Positions 26,716-35,857 are shown, numbered from the stretch's first letter. The stretch: DNA of 64,000 nucleotides from Sphingopyxis sp. HIX (GCF_001468285.1 NZ_LNSB01000016.1:1-64000); one strand, 5' to 3'. Made by a program: numbers and translations. Notes: generated by a model from the letters alone, not told the origin.

Positions 26716-29700
26716 GTGCTCGGCTTTTTCGCTTTTCTGTCGACTGTCGTTCTTTTCCTTCTGCTGATGGACGCACGGGCCCGGCTCAAGCGGGCCGAGG
26801 CGACGCTCGCCGAAGCCGCCAAGCGCATCGGCGCGTTGCAGCGCCACGCCGGATTGCTGCCTCCCAAGGAAGGCGAGAGCCCCGAACAGGCGCGCGCCAA
26901 TGCGGCCGCCCCGTTGCCCACGGCGACCCCGTCGCCCGCTCCCGCACCGGCGCCCTCGTGGGTCGCGCCCTCGCCCGAAACGATCGACCGCTGGAAGCCG
27001 AAGCCCGACGTACCGGCGCCCGAAGAACCGGCACCCGCGGAAATCGAGCCCGAGGCGGCTGTCGAACCCGAAACCGAAGACCTGCCCGCACCGGTCGCCG
27101 CCGCGAGCGCGCCGCTGCCGTCGATCGAGCAGGAAGCCCCGGTCGAGGATGAGCCGATCGTTCCTGAACCCGTCGCCGCCGAACCCGCGGCGCCGGAACC
27201 GGTTGCCCCCGAACCCGCGGTCGAGGAGCCCGTTCTCAAGGCCAAGTTGCCCGAGCCCGAACCCCCTGCCGGACCGCCCCCCGCCCCGCCCGGACCGCCG
27301 CCGACGATGGCGTCGCGCTTCGAGAACCTGTTCGGCAAGACGCTGCCGATCTGGGCCGGTGGCATCACCCTCGCGATCGCGGGCGTGCTGATCGTCCGCT
27401 ATGCGATCGACGCGGGCTTCTTCGCGCGCGTCTTCACCCCCGGTGTCCAGGTCATCGCCGGCATGCTCTTCGGCCTCGGGCTGATCGGCGGCGCCGAATA
27501 TGCCTGGCGCAACGAGGACAAGGTGCGCGACCTCCGCGTGCCGCAGGCGCTGTCGGGCGCGGGCATTGCGACGCTCTATGCCGCGATATTGGTCGCGGCC
27601 AATGTCTATGGCCTCATCGGCCCGCTGGCGGCCTTCGTCGGGCTCGCCGTGGTTACCGCGGGCGCGCTCGGACTGTCGCTACGCTTCGGCCCGCCCAGCG
27701 CGCTGCTCGGGCTGGCAGGCGGTCTCGCCGCGCCCGCGCTCGTCGGAGCGATGGAACCCAATGTGCCGCTGCTCGCGGTCTATCTCGGCCTCACCATCGC
27801 AGGGCTCGCGGGGGTCGCGCGGATGAAGCGCTGGCCGTGGCTCGCGCTCGCCGCCTTCTTCGGCGGGGTGGGCTGGAGCCTGTGGATGCTGCTCGCGACC
27901 ACCGCGCTCGACACTTTGGGCTCGCTGTCGATCGGCGGCTATGTGCTGCTCCTCGCGCTGGCGCTGCCGATGATCGCCTTCGACGGCCCGCGCGCCGCGC
28001 TGCTCCGCGCCGGATCGGCGATCGTGGGCGCGTTGCAGCTCGCGCTGCTCGTCGGCATCGGCGGCTTCGCGCCGCTCCACTGGGGGCTGTTCATCCTGAT
28101 CGCCGCGGCGGGCCAGTGGCTCGCCTGGCGCGAAAAGGACTTCGCGATCGTCCCCTCGATCAGCCTCGCGCTGTCGATCCTGCTGCTCGCCGTCTGGCCC
28201 GATCCGGCGGCGGGCTGGTTCGCCACCATCGGCCTCGCGCTCGCCGCGATCCACGCGCTGCCCCTGCTCGCGAAGCTGTGGGGCGAGACGCGGACCTTGC
28301 GCCGCACGCTCGAGCTTTGCGCGCTGGCGCTCGCCGCGCCGCCGCTGGTCAAATGGCATTTCTGGGATATCGCCGACAGCGCCCTGGCGCTCGTCGCACT
28401 CGGCGCCGCGCTCGTCGCCGGCACGGGCATCGCGCTCGGCTGGAAGGCCGAGGATCGCACCGCCGACAGCCGCTTCGCCTGGCTGACCGCGACCGGCGGC
28501 ATCCTGCTCGCGCTCGCGGGCATCCTCCTGCTGCCGCACTGGATGACGCCCTTCGCGATCGGCGGCGTGGCGGCCGCGCTGCTCTTCTTCGGCAAGACGG
28601 CGGGCGACAAGCGCATCGAGCCGATCGCTGCGGGTTTCGCGGCCACGGCGCTGGTGTCGCTGGTCGCGACCCCGCTCGCTTTCGCCGAACTGCCGCGCCT
28701 CTTCGTCGGCGCCGGTGACGGCTTCGCCACGCAGGCGCTGCTGCGCTGGGCGGGCCTGACGGCGCTGCTGGCGCTGTTCGCCGGCAAGGCCGAGGGCCGC
28801 GTCCTGCGCGCCGCCGCGCTCGCCATCGCCGGCGGCCTCGCCTATGGCATGCTCGCACAGGTCGTCCCGGGATGGAGCCTGACGCTCGCGATGGGCGCGG
28901 TCACGCTCGGTCTCTTCCTCCTCGCGCGGCGCGGCGCCTCGCTGCCGGTCGAACTCCTCTCCGCCGCCTTCGGCCTCGCCGCGCTCGCGCTGCTCGCCGC
29001 GACGGGCCCCAATCTGCCCGCGCAATGGAGCCGCTTGTTCGGCAGCGACGCCGCGGTCGCCGCGACCGACGTCATCCGCTGGGCGGGCATGACCGCGCTG
29101 TTCGCGCTGTTCGCGGCGAAGGCCGGCCATCGCGCCCTGCGCTTCGCCGCGCTCGCGACCGCGGGCGCGCTCGCCTATGGCACGCTCGCGCAGGTCGTTC
29201 CCGGCTGGAGCCTGCCGCTCGCGATGGGCGCCGTGGCGATGGCGCTCTTCGCCATCGGCCGGCGCCGCGCCGCCTATCCGGTCGAATTGCTCTCGCTCGT
29301 CTATGCGCAGCTCAGCCTGTTGCTGCTCGCCGGAACGGGCCCGAACCTGCTCGCGCAATGGACCCGCCTCTATGGCAGCGACGCCGCGGTCGGGGCGACC
29401 GAAGTGCTGCGCTGGGCCGGCCTCGCTTTCGCGGGCCTCGCTTATGCGCTCCGGTCGGACACCCCCGTCATCCGGCGCGCCGGCCAGATCGCCGCGGCGC
29501 TACTCGCTTATGGCGCCTTCGCGCAGATCGTCCCCGGGGGCTGGCTGATGCTGGTCCCGGCGATCGGCGGCGCGACCGCCTTGCTCGCGGTGCGGCGCAT
29601 CGCCTTGCCGCGCATCGACGGCGCGGCCGCCAGCTTTGCCGTGCTCAGCCTCGCCTGGGCTGCGGTCCCGGTCGCGGCCTGGGCGCTCGAGGCGCTGATG

Positions 29701-30603
29701 TCGATCGCGGGACAGCCGATGCTGCTCGCCCACCCCGCGCTCGCGGTCGACCAGTTGCTGCTGCGCCTGCTGATCCCCGCCGCGCTGTTCGCCGCGCCCC
29801 TGTGGCTGATCCGCGACCGGCTGCCGCGCTGGCTGCTCCTCGCCGGCTTCGCCATCGCGGGCATCGTGGGCGGCATCGCGGTCCATTGTCTCTATCGCCT
29901 CGGCTTCGCGGCGGTCGCCGGCGACGATTTCGTGACGACCGGCGTCGGCCAGCGCGTACTGTGGGAGGCATTGCTGATCGGCGGCGGCTGGCTGGCGATG
30001 GCGCGGCAATGGACAGGCCTCGCCCGCGCGCTCGTCTTCGCGGGGACGGCGCATGCGGTCTGGTACGGGCTGATGCTCCACAATCCCCTGTGGAAGGCGC
30101 AGGCGGTCGGCGACTGGCCGGCCCTCAACCTGCTCATCCCCTTCTTCCTGCTGCCCTGGCTGGGGCTGAAGCTGATCCAGCGGCTTTTCCCGAACGCCCC
30201 CGCGCTGCTCGACCGTGTGGTGCAGGTTGCGACGATGCTGCTCGTCGCGGGTTTTGCCTGGGCGACGCTGCGCCAGCTCTTCCACGGGGGCCTGCTGGTC
30301 GAACCGGGGGTCACCGCGACCGAGAATATCCTGCGCTCGATCCTGATCCTCGCGCTCGCGATCGGCTTCCTGCTCTGGGGTATCCGCCGCAACCGCCACG
30401 ACTGGCGCATCGCGTCGCTGATCCTGATGCTCGGCGCGGTGGGCAAGGTGTTCCTGTTCGACGCCTCGGGGCTCGAAGGATTGCTGCGCATCGGGTCGTT
30501 CGTGGTGCTGGGGTTCAGCCTGATCGGCATCGGCTGGCTCTACAGCCGCCAGCTCGCGCGGCCATCGGCACCGGCGCCAGAGGCACCTGAAAAGCTGGAG
30601 TGA
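26716..30603 (+). CDS. Giant DUF2339 multi-pass membrane protein
   Basis: A 1295-residue protein. It has one N-terminal helix (LGFFAFLSTVVLFLLLMD), a short coiled coil, a Pro/Ala/Glu-rich linker at about residues 55-195, then a very long polytopic region with roughly 30 or more helices starting at FGKTLPIWAGGITLAIAG. The GTG at 26716 is used, after a GGGGAT site. Three tandem units of about 110 residues start at about 676, 786 and 897, each with xxRWAGLxAL and later AQVVPGWSL. The family function is unknown; envelope or transport roles have been guessed. It appears monocistronic. Confidence 0.85.
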   Translation: MLGFFAFLSTVVLFLLLMDARARLKRAEATLAEAAKRIGALQRHAGLLPPKEGESPEQARANAAAPLPTATPSPAPAPAPSWVAPSPETIDRWKPKPDVPAPEEPAPAEIEPEAAVEPETEDLPAPVAAASAPLPSIEQEAPVEDEPIVPEPVAAEPAAPEPVAPEPAVEEPVLKAKLPEPEPPAGPPPAPPGPPPTMASRFENLFGKTLPIWAGGITLAIAGVLIVRYAIDAGFFARVFTPGVQVIAGMLFGLGLIGGAEYAWRNEDKVRDLRVPQALSGAGIATLYAAILVAANVYGLIGPLAAFVGLAVVTAGALGLSLRFGPPSALLGLAGGLAAPALVGAMEPNVPLLAVYLGLTIAGLAGVARMKRWPWLALAAFFGGVGWSLWMLLATTALDTLGSLSIGGYVLLLALALPMIAFDGPRAALLRAGSAIVGALQLALLVGIGGFAPLHWGLFILIAAAGQWLAWREKDFAIVPSISLALSILLLAVWPDPAAGWFATIGLALAAIHALPLLAKLWGETRTLRRTLELCALALAAPPLVKWHFWDIADSALALVALGAALVAGTGIALGWKAEDRTADSRFAWLTATGGILLALAGILLLPHWMTPFAIGGVAAALLFFGKTAGDKRIEPIAAGFAATALVSLVATPLAFAELPRLFVGAGDGFATQALLRWAGLTALLALFAGKAEGRVLRAAALAIAGGLAYGMLAQVVPGWSLTLAMGAVTLGLFLLARRGASLPVELLSAAFGLAALALLAATGPNLPAQWSRLFGSDAAVAATDVIRWAGMTALFALFAAKAGHRALRFAALATAGALAYGTLAQVVPGWSLPLAMGAVAMALFAIGRRRAAYPVELLSLVYAQLSLLLLAGTGPNLLAQWTRLYGSDAAVGATEVLRWAGLAFAGLAYALRSDTPVIRRAGQIAAALLAYGAFAQIVPGGWLMLVPAIGGATALLAVRRIALPRIDGAAASFAVLSLAWAAVPVAAWALEALMSIAGQPMLLAHPALAVDQLLLRLLIPAALFAAPLWLIRDRLPRWLLLAGFAIAGIVGGIAVHCLYRLGFAAVAGDDFVTTGVGQRVLWEALLIGGGWLAMARQWTGLARALVFAGTAHAVWYGLMLHNPLWKAQAVGDWPALNLLIPFFLLPWLGLKLIQRLFPNAPALLDRVVQVATMLLVAGFAWATLRQLFHGGLLVEPGVTATENILRSILILALAIGFLLWGIRRNRHDWRIASLILMLGAVGKVFLFDASGLEGLLRIGSFVVLGFSLIGIGWLYSRQLARPSAPAPEAPEKLE

Positions 30604-30606
30604 CGG

Positions 30607-30965
30607 GAAAAGGTGGGACGATTCTGTTGCCCGGCTCGTCCCCAGCCGCTGGTATCCGATTCTGTTGCCCGGTTCGGTCCGAACCGCGTTCTATTTGAAT
30701 AACCTTAGGCCGTGAGGCTTATCGGTTACGCAGCCAGAGCGAGTGCTTCGTTATCGTTAGCACTTATTGGTTTTGAGCCTTTAACGGGTTACTCAGCCCG
30801 GAAGAAACCACCGTCTTTGAACACACGTCGATCCTGGTTCGGCCCCGTCAGAAACCCGCGCACCCCTTCTGGAAGGGCGCGGGTTCGTGGTGGAGCCGCC
30901 GGGTACTGCCCCCGGGTCCGCTGTGCCTATTCCACGGCAACATTTATCCTCATAGTCGGCCGAGG
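30607..30965 (-). ncRNA. ssrA: Two-piece (circularly permuted) tmRNA
   Basis: Read on the minus strand, the acceptor piece comes first and ends ggctccACCA, with CCA at 30890-30888. A 41-nt intervening sequence (30887-30847) contains a strong hairpin. The coding piece starts at 30846 with GGGGCCG. This pairs with CGGCTCC (30898-30892) as a 7-bp acceptor stem with a G3-U70 wobble, the alanine identity, and discriminator A. The tag frame GCT...TAA at 30761-30726 encodes ANDNEALALAA, the sphingomonad-type tag. The outer ends are estimates. Confidence 0.95.
30619..30672. repeat. 16-nt direct repeat within the tmRNA 3' region
   Basis: The sequence cgattctgttgcccgg occurs at 30619-30634 and 30657-30672, offset by 38 nt. 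Both copies fall near the 3' end of the tmRNA coding piece on the minus strand. They may mark duplicated pseudoknot or hairpin elements, so the mature 3' end could lie after either copy. Confidence 0.85.
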
Positions 30966-30984
30966 CCGACCTTCCCCATATAGG

Positions 30985-31021
30985 AAGCCCGCCCGCGCTT
31001 GGAAAGGGCGCGGACGGGCTT
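30985..31021 (-). terminator. Terminator of mscL
   Basis: A stem of 14 positions with one wobble or mismatch (30985-30998 against 31008-31021) surrounds a short ggaaag-type loop. It lies 22 nt beyond the mscL stop and just upstream of the tmRNA acceptor piece on the same strand. On the minus strand it is followed by cttcc, so the U-tract is weak. Confidence 0.65.
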
Positions 31022-31043
31022 GCCGTTGAAAAGCGGTGGAAAA

Positions 31044-31460
31044 TTATTTCTTGCGCAGTTCGTCGCGGATTTCGGCCAGCAGTTCGACCTCGGTCGGGCC
31101 CGCGGGCGCGTCGGGTTCCCTGCGCACGGCCTTGTTCACCGCCTTCACGAGCAGGAAGATGATCCACGCCAGGATCAGGAAATTGATCGTCGCGGTGATG
31201 AATGCGCCATAGCCGAACATCGCGACCCCGGCTTCCTTGAGCTTGGCATAGTCGGTCGGCGAGACGCCCGCGGGCACGTCGCCCAGCAGGATGAACATGT
31301 TCGAAAAATCGACCCCGCCGAAGATCCAGCCGACGACGGGCATGATCAGATCCTCGGTCAGCGACTTGGTGATCGTCGCAAAGGCGCCGCCGATGATCAC
31401 ACCGACCGCGAGGTCTATGACATTGCCGCGCGCGATAAATTCCCTGAACTCTGCCAACAT
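31044..31460 (-). CDS. mscL: Large-conductance mechanosensitive channel
   Basis: A 138-residue inner-membrane channel that opens under membrane tension to release solutes during hypo-osmotic shock. The N-terminal [20 protein letters not shown] is the family signature with the pore-lining TM1. It is followed by a periplasmic loop, TM2 ([16 protein letters not shown]) and a cytoplasmic helix [12 protein letters not shown]. The length is typical. It is divergent from lemA, with 118 nt between. Confidence 0.97.
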   Translation of the reverse strand: MLAEFREFIARGNVIDLAVGVIIGGAFATITKSLTEDLIMPVVGWIFGGVDFSNMFILLGDVPAGVSPTDYAKLKEAGVAMFGYGAFITATINFLILAWIIFLLVKAVNKAVRREPDAPAGPTEVELLAEIRDELRKK

Positions 31461-31578
31461 CTTGGCTCTCCCCGGATGGTTGGTCCTGCGTGCCGAAGGT
31501 GCCGCGCGGATTGCACAAAGGCAAGCACCATCCTATTATCTGTATTGTTGCGGCAAAACGCCGCCGGAGGGAGCCTCG

Positions 31579-32181
31579 ATGACCATGACCATGCGTTCCG
31601 CCCGCTGGATGATCCTGCCCGTCGCCGCGCTGAGCCTGTCCGCCTGCGGCATCAACAGCGTGCCGACCAAGGAAGAGGCGGCGAAGGCGAAATGGGCGAA
31701 TGTCGAAAATGAATATCAGCGCCGCGTCGACCTCTACCCCAATATCGAAGCGCTGGTGAAGGGCGCGATGAACCAGGAGAAGTCGGTGTTCGTCGGCGTT
31801 GCAGAGGCGCGTTCGAAAGCCTCGTCGATCCAGCTCACCGGCGACGACCTCAAGGACGCCGCCAAGGTCGAGCAATATCAGCAGGCGCAGGACCAATATG
31901 GCAGCGCGCTGAGCCGCCTGCTCGTCACGGTCGAGCAATATCCGAACCTCGTCTCGCCCAAGAATGTCGAGACCGCGCAGATCCAGATCGAGGGCACCGA
32001 GAACCGCGTGTCGCGCGCGCGCGAGGAATATAATGGCGCGGTGCAGGACTATAATACGACGATCCGCACCTTCCCCGACATCATCGGCGCGAAGATCGTG
32101 CACGGCGCCGAGCCGATGGTGCCGTTCAAGGCGGTCACCAAGGGCGCCGACGAAGCACCGAAGATGAACCTCGGCCAATAG
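31579..32181 (+). CDS. lemA: LemA family lipoprotein
   Basis: A 200-residue protein with a lipoprotein signal ending LSLSAC, then a long helical coiled-coil-like body with the LemA pattern WANVENEYQRRVDLYPN and VEQYPNLVS. The ATG at 31579 follows GGAGGGAG. LemA proteins are of unclear function and are usually encoded with TPM-domain proteins, as here. The stop is 1 nt before the next gene. Confidence 0.93.
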   Translation: MTMTMRSARWMILPVAALSLSACGINSVPTKEEAAKAKWANVENEYQRRVDLYPNIEALVKGAMNQEKSVFVGVAEARSKASSIQLTGDDLKDAAKVEQYQQAQDQYGSALSRLLVTVEQYPNLVSPKNVETAQIQIEGTENRVSRAREEYNGAVQDYNTTIRTFPDIIGAKIVHGAEPMVPFKAVTKGADEAPKMNLGQ

Positions 32182-32182
32182 G

Positions 32183-32713
32183 GTGCGCGCAGGCGCGGTC
32201 CTGACGGCTTTGGCAACGGCCTTGCTGCTCGTAGGCTGCAAGGCTGCCCCCGCCCCGGAGAAGGCAGCCGCGGCCGAGGACGCCGAATGCGCGCCGGTGC
32301 CGAAAGTGGAACTGGCCGGCCGGGTGACCGACGCCGCGGACATTCTCGCCGCGGCCGATGAAAGCCGGCTGGAAGCCCGCCTCGCCGCCTATGAGCAGGC
32401 GACGCGCCACCAGATGGTCGTCCTGACCGCGGCGAGCCTAGCGGGCCAGCCGATCGACACCTTCGCCACCTGCACCGCCAACCGCTGGGGCATCGGGCGC
32501 AAGGATGCGGACGACGGCATCCTGGTCCTCGTCGCGCCGGCGGAAAGGCAGGTGCGGATCGCAACCGGCCTCGGCATGGAAAAGACATTGACCGACGCGA
32601 AGGCGGCAACGGTGATCGACAGGATGACCCCGCATTTCACGGCAGGCGACTATGCCGGAGGCATCGACACCGCCATCGCCGCGATCGAAGCGGAAACGGG
32701 AGGGAGCCAATGA
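32183..32713 (+). CDS. TPM-domain lipoprotein
   Basis: A 176-residue protein with a lipobox (LLLVGC) and a TPM domain: GRVTDAADILAAADESRL followed by MVVLTAASLAGQ and DDGILVLVAPAERQVRIATG. TPM domains occur in YgcG-like and thylakoid lumen phosphatase-like proteins. The GTG at 32183 is the only start giving the lipoprotein signal. It is lemA-coupled and overlaps the next TPM gene by ATGA. It lacks the C-terminal membrane helix of its neighbour. Confidence 0.85.
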   Translation: MRAGAVLTALATALLLVGCKAAPAPEKAAAAEDAECAPVPKVELAGRVTDAADILAAADESRLEARLAAYEQATRHQMVVLTAASLAGQPIDTFATCTANRWGIGRKDADDGILVLVAPAERQVRIATGLGMEKTLTDAKAATVIDRMTPHFTAGDYAGGIDTAIAAIEAETGGSQ

Positions 32714-33441
32714 TCGGGCGCTTGCTCGCGCTGCTCACGATGCTTGCGGCATTGGCGCTGTCGCCCGCCGCCGCGCAGACGATCCCCAAGCTCACCGGCC
32801 CGGTCATGGACCTCGCCGACCAGCTCGACCCCGCGCAGGAGGCGGCGCTCGACGCCAAGCTTCGCGGTTTCCAGTCGGCGACACAGCAACAGTTCGTCGT
32901 CGTCACCCTGCCCGACCTCGAAGGCTATGACATTTCCGACTGGGGCTATCGGATGGGTAATGCCTGGAAGCTGGGCGACGCCGAGCGCGACGACGGGCTG
33001 ATCCTGATCGTCGCGCCCAAGGAGCGGCGCCTGCGGTTCGAGGTCGGCGACGGCATCGAGGGCGCCTTTCCCGACGCCATGGCGTGGATCATCATCCGCG
33101 ACGACATCACCCCGCGATTCAAGGCGGGCGATATTCCCGGCGGCATCGACGCCGGGGTCGACGCCGCGATCAAGCAACTGCAACTGCCCCCCGAGGAGGC
33201 CGCCAAGCGTGCCGCCGCCGCCGACAAGGCCGAGCGGGACAGTGCCGACGACGGCGACATCGGCGGGCTGATCTTCGTCGCGATCATCATCTTTTTCTTC
33301 TTCGTCCTGCCGATCCTCTCGAGCCTCGGGCGCAAGGGGAAGAAGCGGCGCCGCAAGAACAGCCCGTGGGGCGCCCCGATCATCATCTGGGGCGACGATG
33401 ACGACTGGGGCGGCGGCGGCGGATCGTCGGGCGGCTGGTAG
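32710..33441 (+). CDS. TPM-domain membrane protein with Gly-rich tail (YgcG-like)
   Basis: A 243-residue protein with a Sec signal (MIGRLLALLTMLAALALSPA), a periplasmic TPM domain (PVMDLADQLDPAQEAAL ... DDGLILIVAPKERRLRFEVG), one transmembrane helix (GLIFVAIIIFFFFVLPIL) and a basic, then glycine/tryptophan-rich tail. This layout is standard for the LemA-associated TPM protein. The function is unknown; envelope stress or protein quality roles are inferred for related proteins. Confidence 0.9.
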   Translation: MIGRLLALLTMLAALALSPAAAQTIPKLTGPVMDLADQLDPAQEAALDAKLRGFQSATQQQFVVVTLPDLEGYDISDWGYRMGNAWKLGDAERDDGLILIVAPKERRLRFEVGDGIEGAFPDAMAWIIIRDDITPRFKAGDIPGGIDAGVDAAIKQLQLPPEEAAKRAAAADKAERDSADDGDIGGLIFVAIIIFFFFVLPILSSLGRKGKKRRRKNSPWGAPIIIWGDDDDWGGGGGSSGGW

Positions 33442-33452
33442 GAGGACGGACG

Positions 33453-34139
33453 ATGCCACGCAAAGTGAGCCATGTGAGCAGCGCCGATCACGACCTCGTC
33501 ACCGCCGCGGTCGCCGCAGCCGAGGCGCGCACGAGCGGCGAGATCGTCACCGTCGTTGCGGCGCAGTCGAACGATTATGACGATGTCGCGCTCGTCTGGG
33601 CGAGCGTCATCGCCTTCATCGCGATGTCGGTGATCGCGCTCTTCCCCGAATTCTACCGCGGGCTTTACGACCGCATCACCGGCGGCTGGGGGCATGAGCT
33701 CACCGCCAATCAATGGCTGGGCACGGTGATCGCGGTCGGCGTCATCAAATGGATCGGCATGTGGCTGATCCTGCTGTGGCGCCCGCTGCGGCTGTGGCTG
33801 ACCCCGCGCGCGATTCTGGCGGGCCGCGTCCGCGCGCGCGCGGTCGACCTGTTCAAGGTCGGCACCGAGGCCAAGACGCAGGGCCGCACCGGCGTGTTGC
33901 TCTACGTCAGCCTCAAGGAGCACCGTGCCGATATCGTCGCCGACCAGGCGATCGCCGCCAAAGTGTCGCCCGAGGTGTGGGGTGACGCCATGGCGGCGCT
34001 GATCGACCATGTCCGCGCGGGCCGCCCCGGCGAAGGCATGGCCGAAGCGGTGCGCCAGATGGGCGCCGTGCTCACCGAGCATTTCCCGCGCGGCAGCGAA
34101 AATCCGAACGAACTGCCCGACCGGCTGATCGAGCTCTAG
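33453..34139 (+). CDS. TPM-domain membrane protein (third in array)
   Basis: A 228-residue protein with a split TPM domain interrupted by two transmembrane helices (VALVWASVIAFIAMSVIAL and WLGTVIAVGVIKWIGMWLIL). The C-terminal half carries TGVLLYVSLKEHRADIVAD, as in TPM proteins. It has no signal peptide. Shine-Dalgarno GGAGGA precedes the ATG. It completes a lemA-TPM-TPM-TPM operon and is followed after 14 nt by the NUDIX gene. Confidence 0.85.
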   Translation: MPRKVSHVSSADHDLVTAAVAAAEARTSGEIVTVVAAQSNDYDDVALVWASVIAFIAMSVIALFPEFYRGLYDRITGGWGHELTANQWLGTVIAVGVIKWIGMWLILLWRPLRLWLTPRAILAGRVRARAVDLFKVGTEAKTQGRTGVLLYVSLKEHRADIVADQAIAAKVSPEVWGDAMAALIDHVRAGRPGEGMAEAVRQMGAVLTEHFPRGSENPNELPDRLIEL

Positions 34140-34153
34140 AAAGAGAATAGCCC

Positions 34154-34702
34154 ATGTCCCGCCCCGCCCCCGGCACCCCCATCGAAACGCGCTGGGAGGG
34201 CCGCTTCGTCACGGTGAAGCAGCAGGGCACGTGGGAATATGTGTCGCGCGCGCGCGGCATCCATGCCGCGGTGATCCTGGCGATCGACGATGCCCCCGAC
34301 GGGCGCCATGTCATCCTGGTCGAGCAATATCGCGTGCCGATGGGGATGAACTGCCTCGAGATGCCCGCGGGGCTGGTCGGCGACGACACCGCGGGCGAGG
34401 CGGCCGAGCTCGCCGCGGCGCGCGAACTCGACGAAGAGACGGGTTATGCCGCCGCCCACTGGCGCAATGTCGGCGAATTCTACTCCTCGCCCGGCATGGT
34501 CAGCGAAAGCTTCACCCTGCTGGTGGCGACCGGCCTCACCAAGGTCGGCGAAGGCGGCGGGGTCGATAGCGAGGATATCATCGTCCACCGCGTGCCGCTC
34601 GCCGGGATCGAGGATTTCGTCGCGGCGAAACGCGCCGAGGGCTGCGGCATCGACGTGCGCGTCGCGATGCTGCTGGTGGGCGGGCTGCTCGCGGGGGTCT
34701 AG
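34154..34702 (+). CDS. NUDIX hydrolase (ADP-ribose pyrophosphatase-like)
   Basis: A 182-residue protein with a complete Nudix box: G-x5-E in GDDTAGE, seven residues, then RELDEETGY. It also has VILVEQYRVPMGMNCLEMPA upstream of the box, typical of ADP-ribose pyrophosphatases. It probably hydrolyses nucleoside diphosphate sugars. The stop overlaps the convergent rhomboid gene by CTAG. Confidence 0.88.
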   Translation: MSRPAPGTPIETRWEGRFVTVKQQGTWEYVSRARGIHAAVILAIDDAPDGRHVILVEQYRVPMGMNCLEMPAGLVGDDTAGEAAELAAARELDEETGYAAAHWRNVGEFYSSPGMVSESFTLLVATGLTKVGEGGGVDSEDIIVHRVPLAGIEDFVAAKRAEGCGIDVRVAMLLVGGLLAGV

Positions 34703-35334
34703 CGCCCCTTGAAGCGCCAGCGCAGCAGCGGGCGCGCCAGCAGCAGTCCGGCGAGGAAGCCGCCGACATGCGCCCAGATCGCGATATTGGCGAAGTCGCC
34801 GCCGCCCGCGATGCCGATGAGCAGTTGCAGCCCGATCCACGCCGCGGCGAGCCACAAGGCGCGCACCCAGGGACCGGGGATCGGCCCGATCGCCGAAGTC
34901 CGCGTGCGGCTGAAGATCAGCGCATAGACCGCGAGCAGCGCCGAAATCGCCCCGCTCGCGCCGATCACCACGACGAGCGATGCGGGATTCGCGATCCATT
35001 GCGCGAGCGCGCCGGCATAGGCCCCGGCGACGAGCAGGAAGGCCGTCGCCGAGGAACCGAGCGGCGTTTCGAGCTGGCGTCCGATGAACAGCAGCATCAC
35101 CATGTTGAAGACGAGATGCAGCACCCCGGCGTGCAGGAAGGCCGAGGACAATGGCGTCAGGGCGAAGGGCAGCAGCGTCCCGGGCGGCGCGATCAGCTCG
35201 CTGCCGAAACGCCCCGGGATGAACCCGGCGCCGACGAAGGCCTGCTGCTCATAACCCGTGATCGCCAGCAGCACGAAGATGACGACGCACGCCACCGCAT
35301 AGCCGGTGATCACGGGGGTCCGGGCGGCGTTCAT
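34699..35334 (-). CDS. Rhomboid family intramembrane serine protease
   Basis: A 211-residue membrane protein with six or seven helices. The catalytic Ser is in IGASGAISALL and the His in WAHVGGFLAG. The oxyanion-side HxxxN is in HLVFNMVML. The ATG at 35334 is chosen; a GTG at 35346 is possible and would begin 4 nt after the greA stop. It cleaves membrane substrates of unknown identity. Proximity to greA on the same strand suggests cotranscription. Confidence 0.9.
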   Translation of the reverse strand: MNAARTPVITGYAVACVVIFVLLAITGYEQQAFVGAGFIPGRFGSELIAPPGTLLPFALTPLSSAFLHAGVLHLVFNMVMLLFIGRQLETPLGSSATAFLLVAGAYAGALAQWIANPASLVVVIGASGAISALLAVYALIFSRTRTSAIGPIPGPWVRALWLAAAWIGLQLLIGIAGGGDFANIAIWAHVGGFLAGLLLARPLLRWRFKGR

Positions 35335-35350
35335 CGACGCGGGCACCCGG

Positions 35351-35827
35351 TCAGACGAATTCGATCTTGGTCACCAGATAATATTTGTCGCCCGCGGGCA
35401 CGGTCACCTCGATCTCGTCGTCGACGCGGCGCCCGATCAGCGCGCGGCCCAGCGGCGAGTTGTAGCTGATCTTGCCGTCCTTGGCATCGGCTTCAGCCTG
35501 CCCGACGATCTGGTAGCGGATCGGCTTGTCGTCCTCGTCGGCGAGGGTAACGGTCGCGCCGAACACGATGCGGTCGCCCGACAGCGTCGTCGGGTCGATC
35601 ACCTGCGCGCGCGACAGCCGGTCCTCAAGGTCGCCGATCGTCGCTTCGACCTGGCCCTGACGCTCTTTCGCGGCGTGATATTCGGCATTTTCCGAAAGGT
35701 CGCCATGCGCGCGCGCTTCCTCGATCGCATCGACGATCAACGGTCGCTCGGCCTTGAGAGCGCTGAGCTGTGCGCTCAGCTTCTCATAGCCTTCTGCCAG
35801 CATCGGCACCTTTTCAACGCTTGCCAT
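35351..35827 (-). CDS. greA: Transcription elongation factor GreA
   Basis: A 158-residue factor that stimulates cleavage of backtracked transcripts by RNA polymerase. The N-terminal coiled coil contains [14 protein letters not shown] and [19 protein letters not shown], with the acidic tip residues. The C-terminal FKBP-like domain ends in [17 protein letters not shown]. The ATG at 35827 gives the standard 158-residue length; a TTG at 35848 is not needed. Confidence 0.97.
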   Translation of the reverse strand: MASVEKVPMLAEGYEKLSAQLSALKAERPLIVDAIEEARAHGDLSENAEYHAAKERQGQVEATIGDLEDRLSRAQVIDPTTLSGDRIVFGATVTLADEDDKPIRYQIVGQAEADAKDGKISYNSPLGRALIGRRVDDEIEVTVPAGDKYYLVTKIEFV

Positions 35828-35857
35828 TATCCTGTTGTCCTTCGTCAATAATCCTGC

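Noticed and set aside
26900-27310. Repetitive Pro/Ala/Glu codons in the DUF2339 gene as a possible CRISPR-like or tandem DNA repeat
   Set aside because: No regular unit or spacers; it is a low-complexity protein linker.
30712-31029. Plus-strand open frame of 105 codons over the tmRNA region
   Set aside because: It runs opposite the tmRNA and mscL terminator, and has no ribosome-binding site; the RNA gene explains the sequence.
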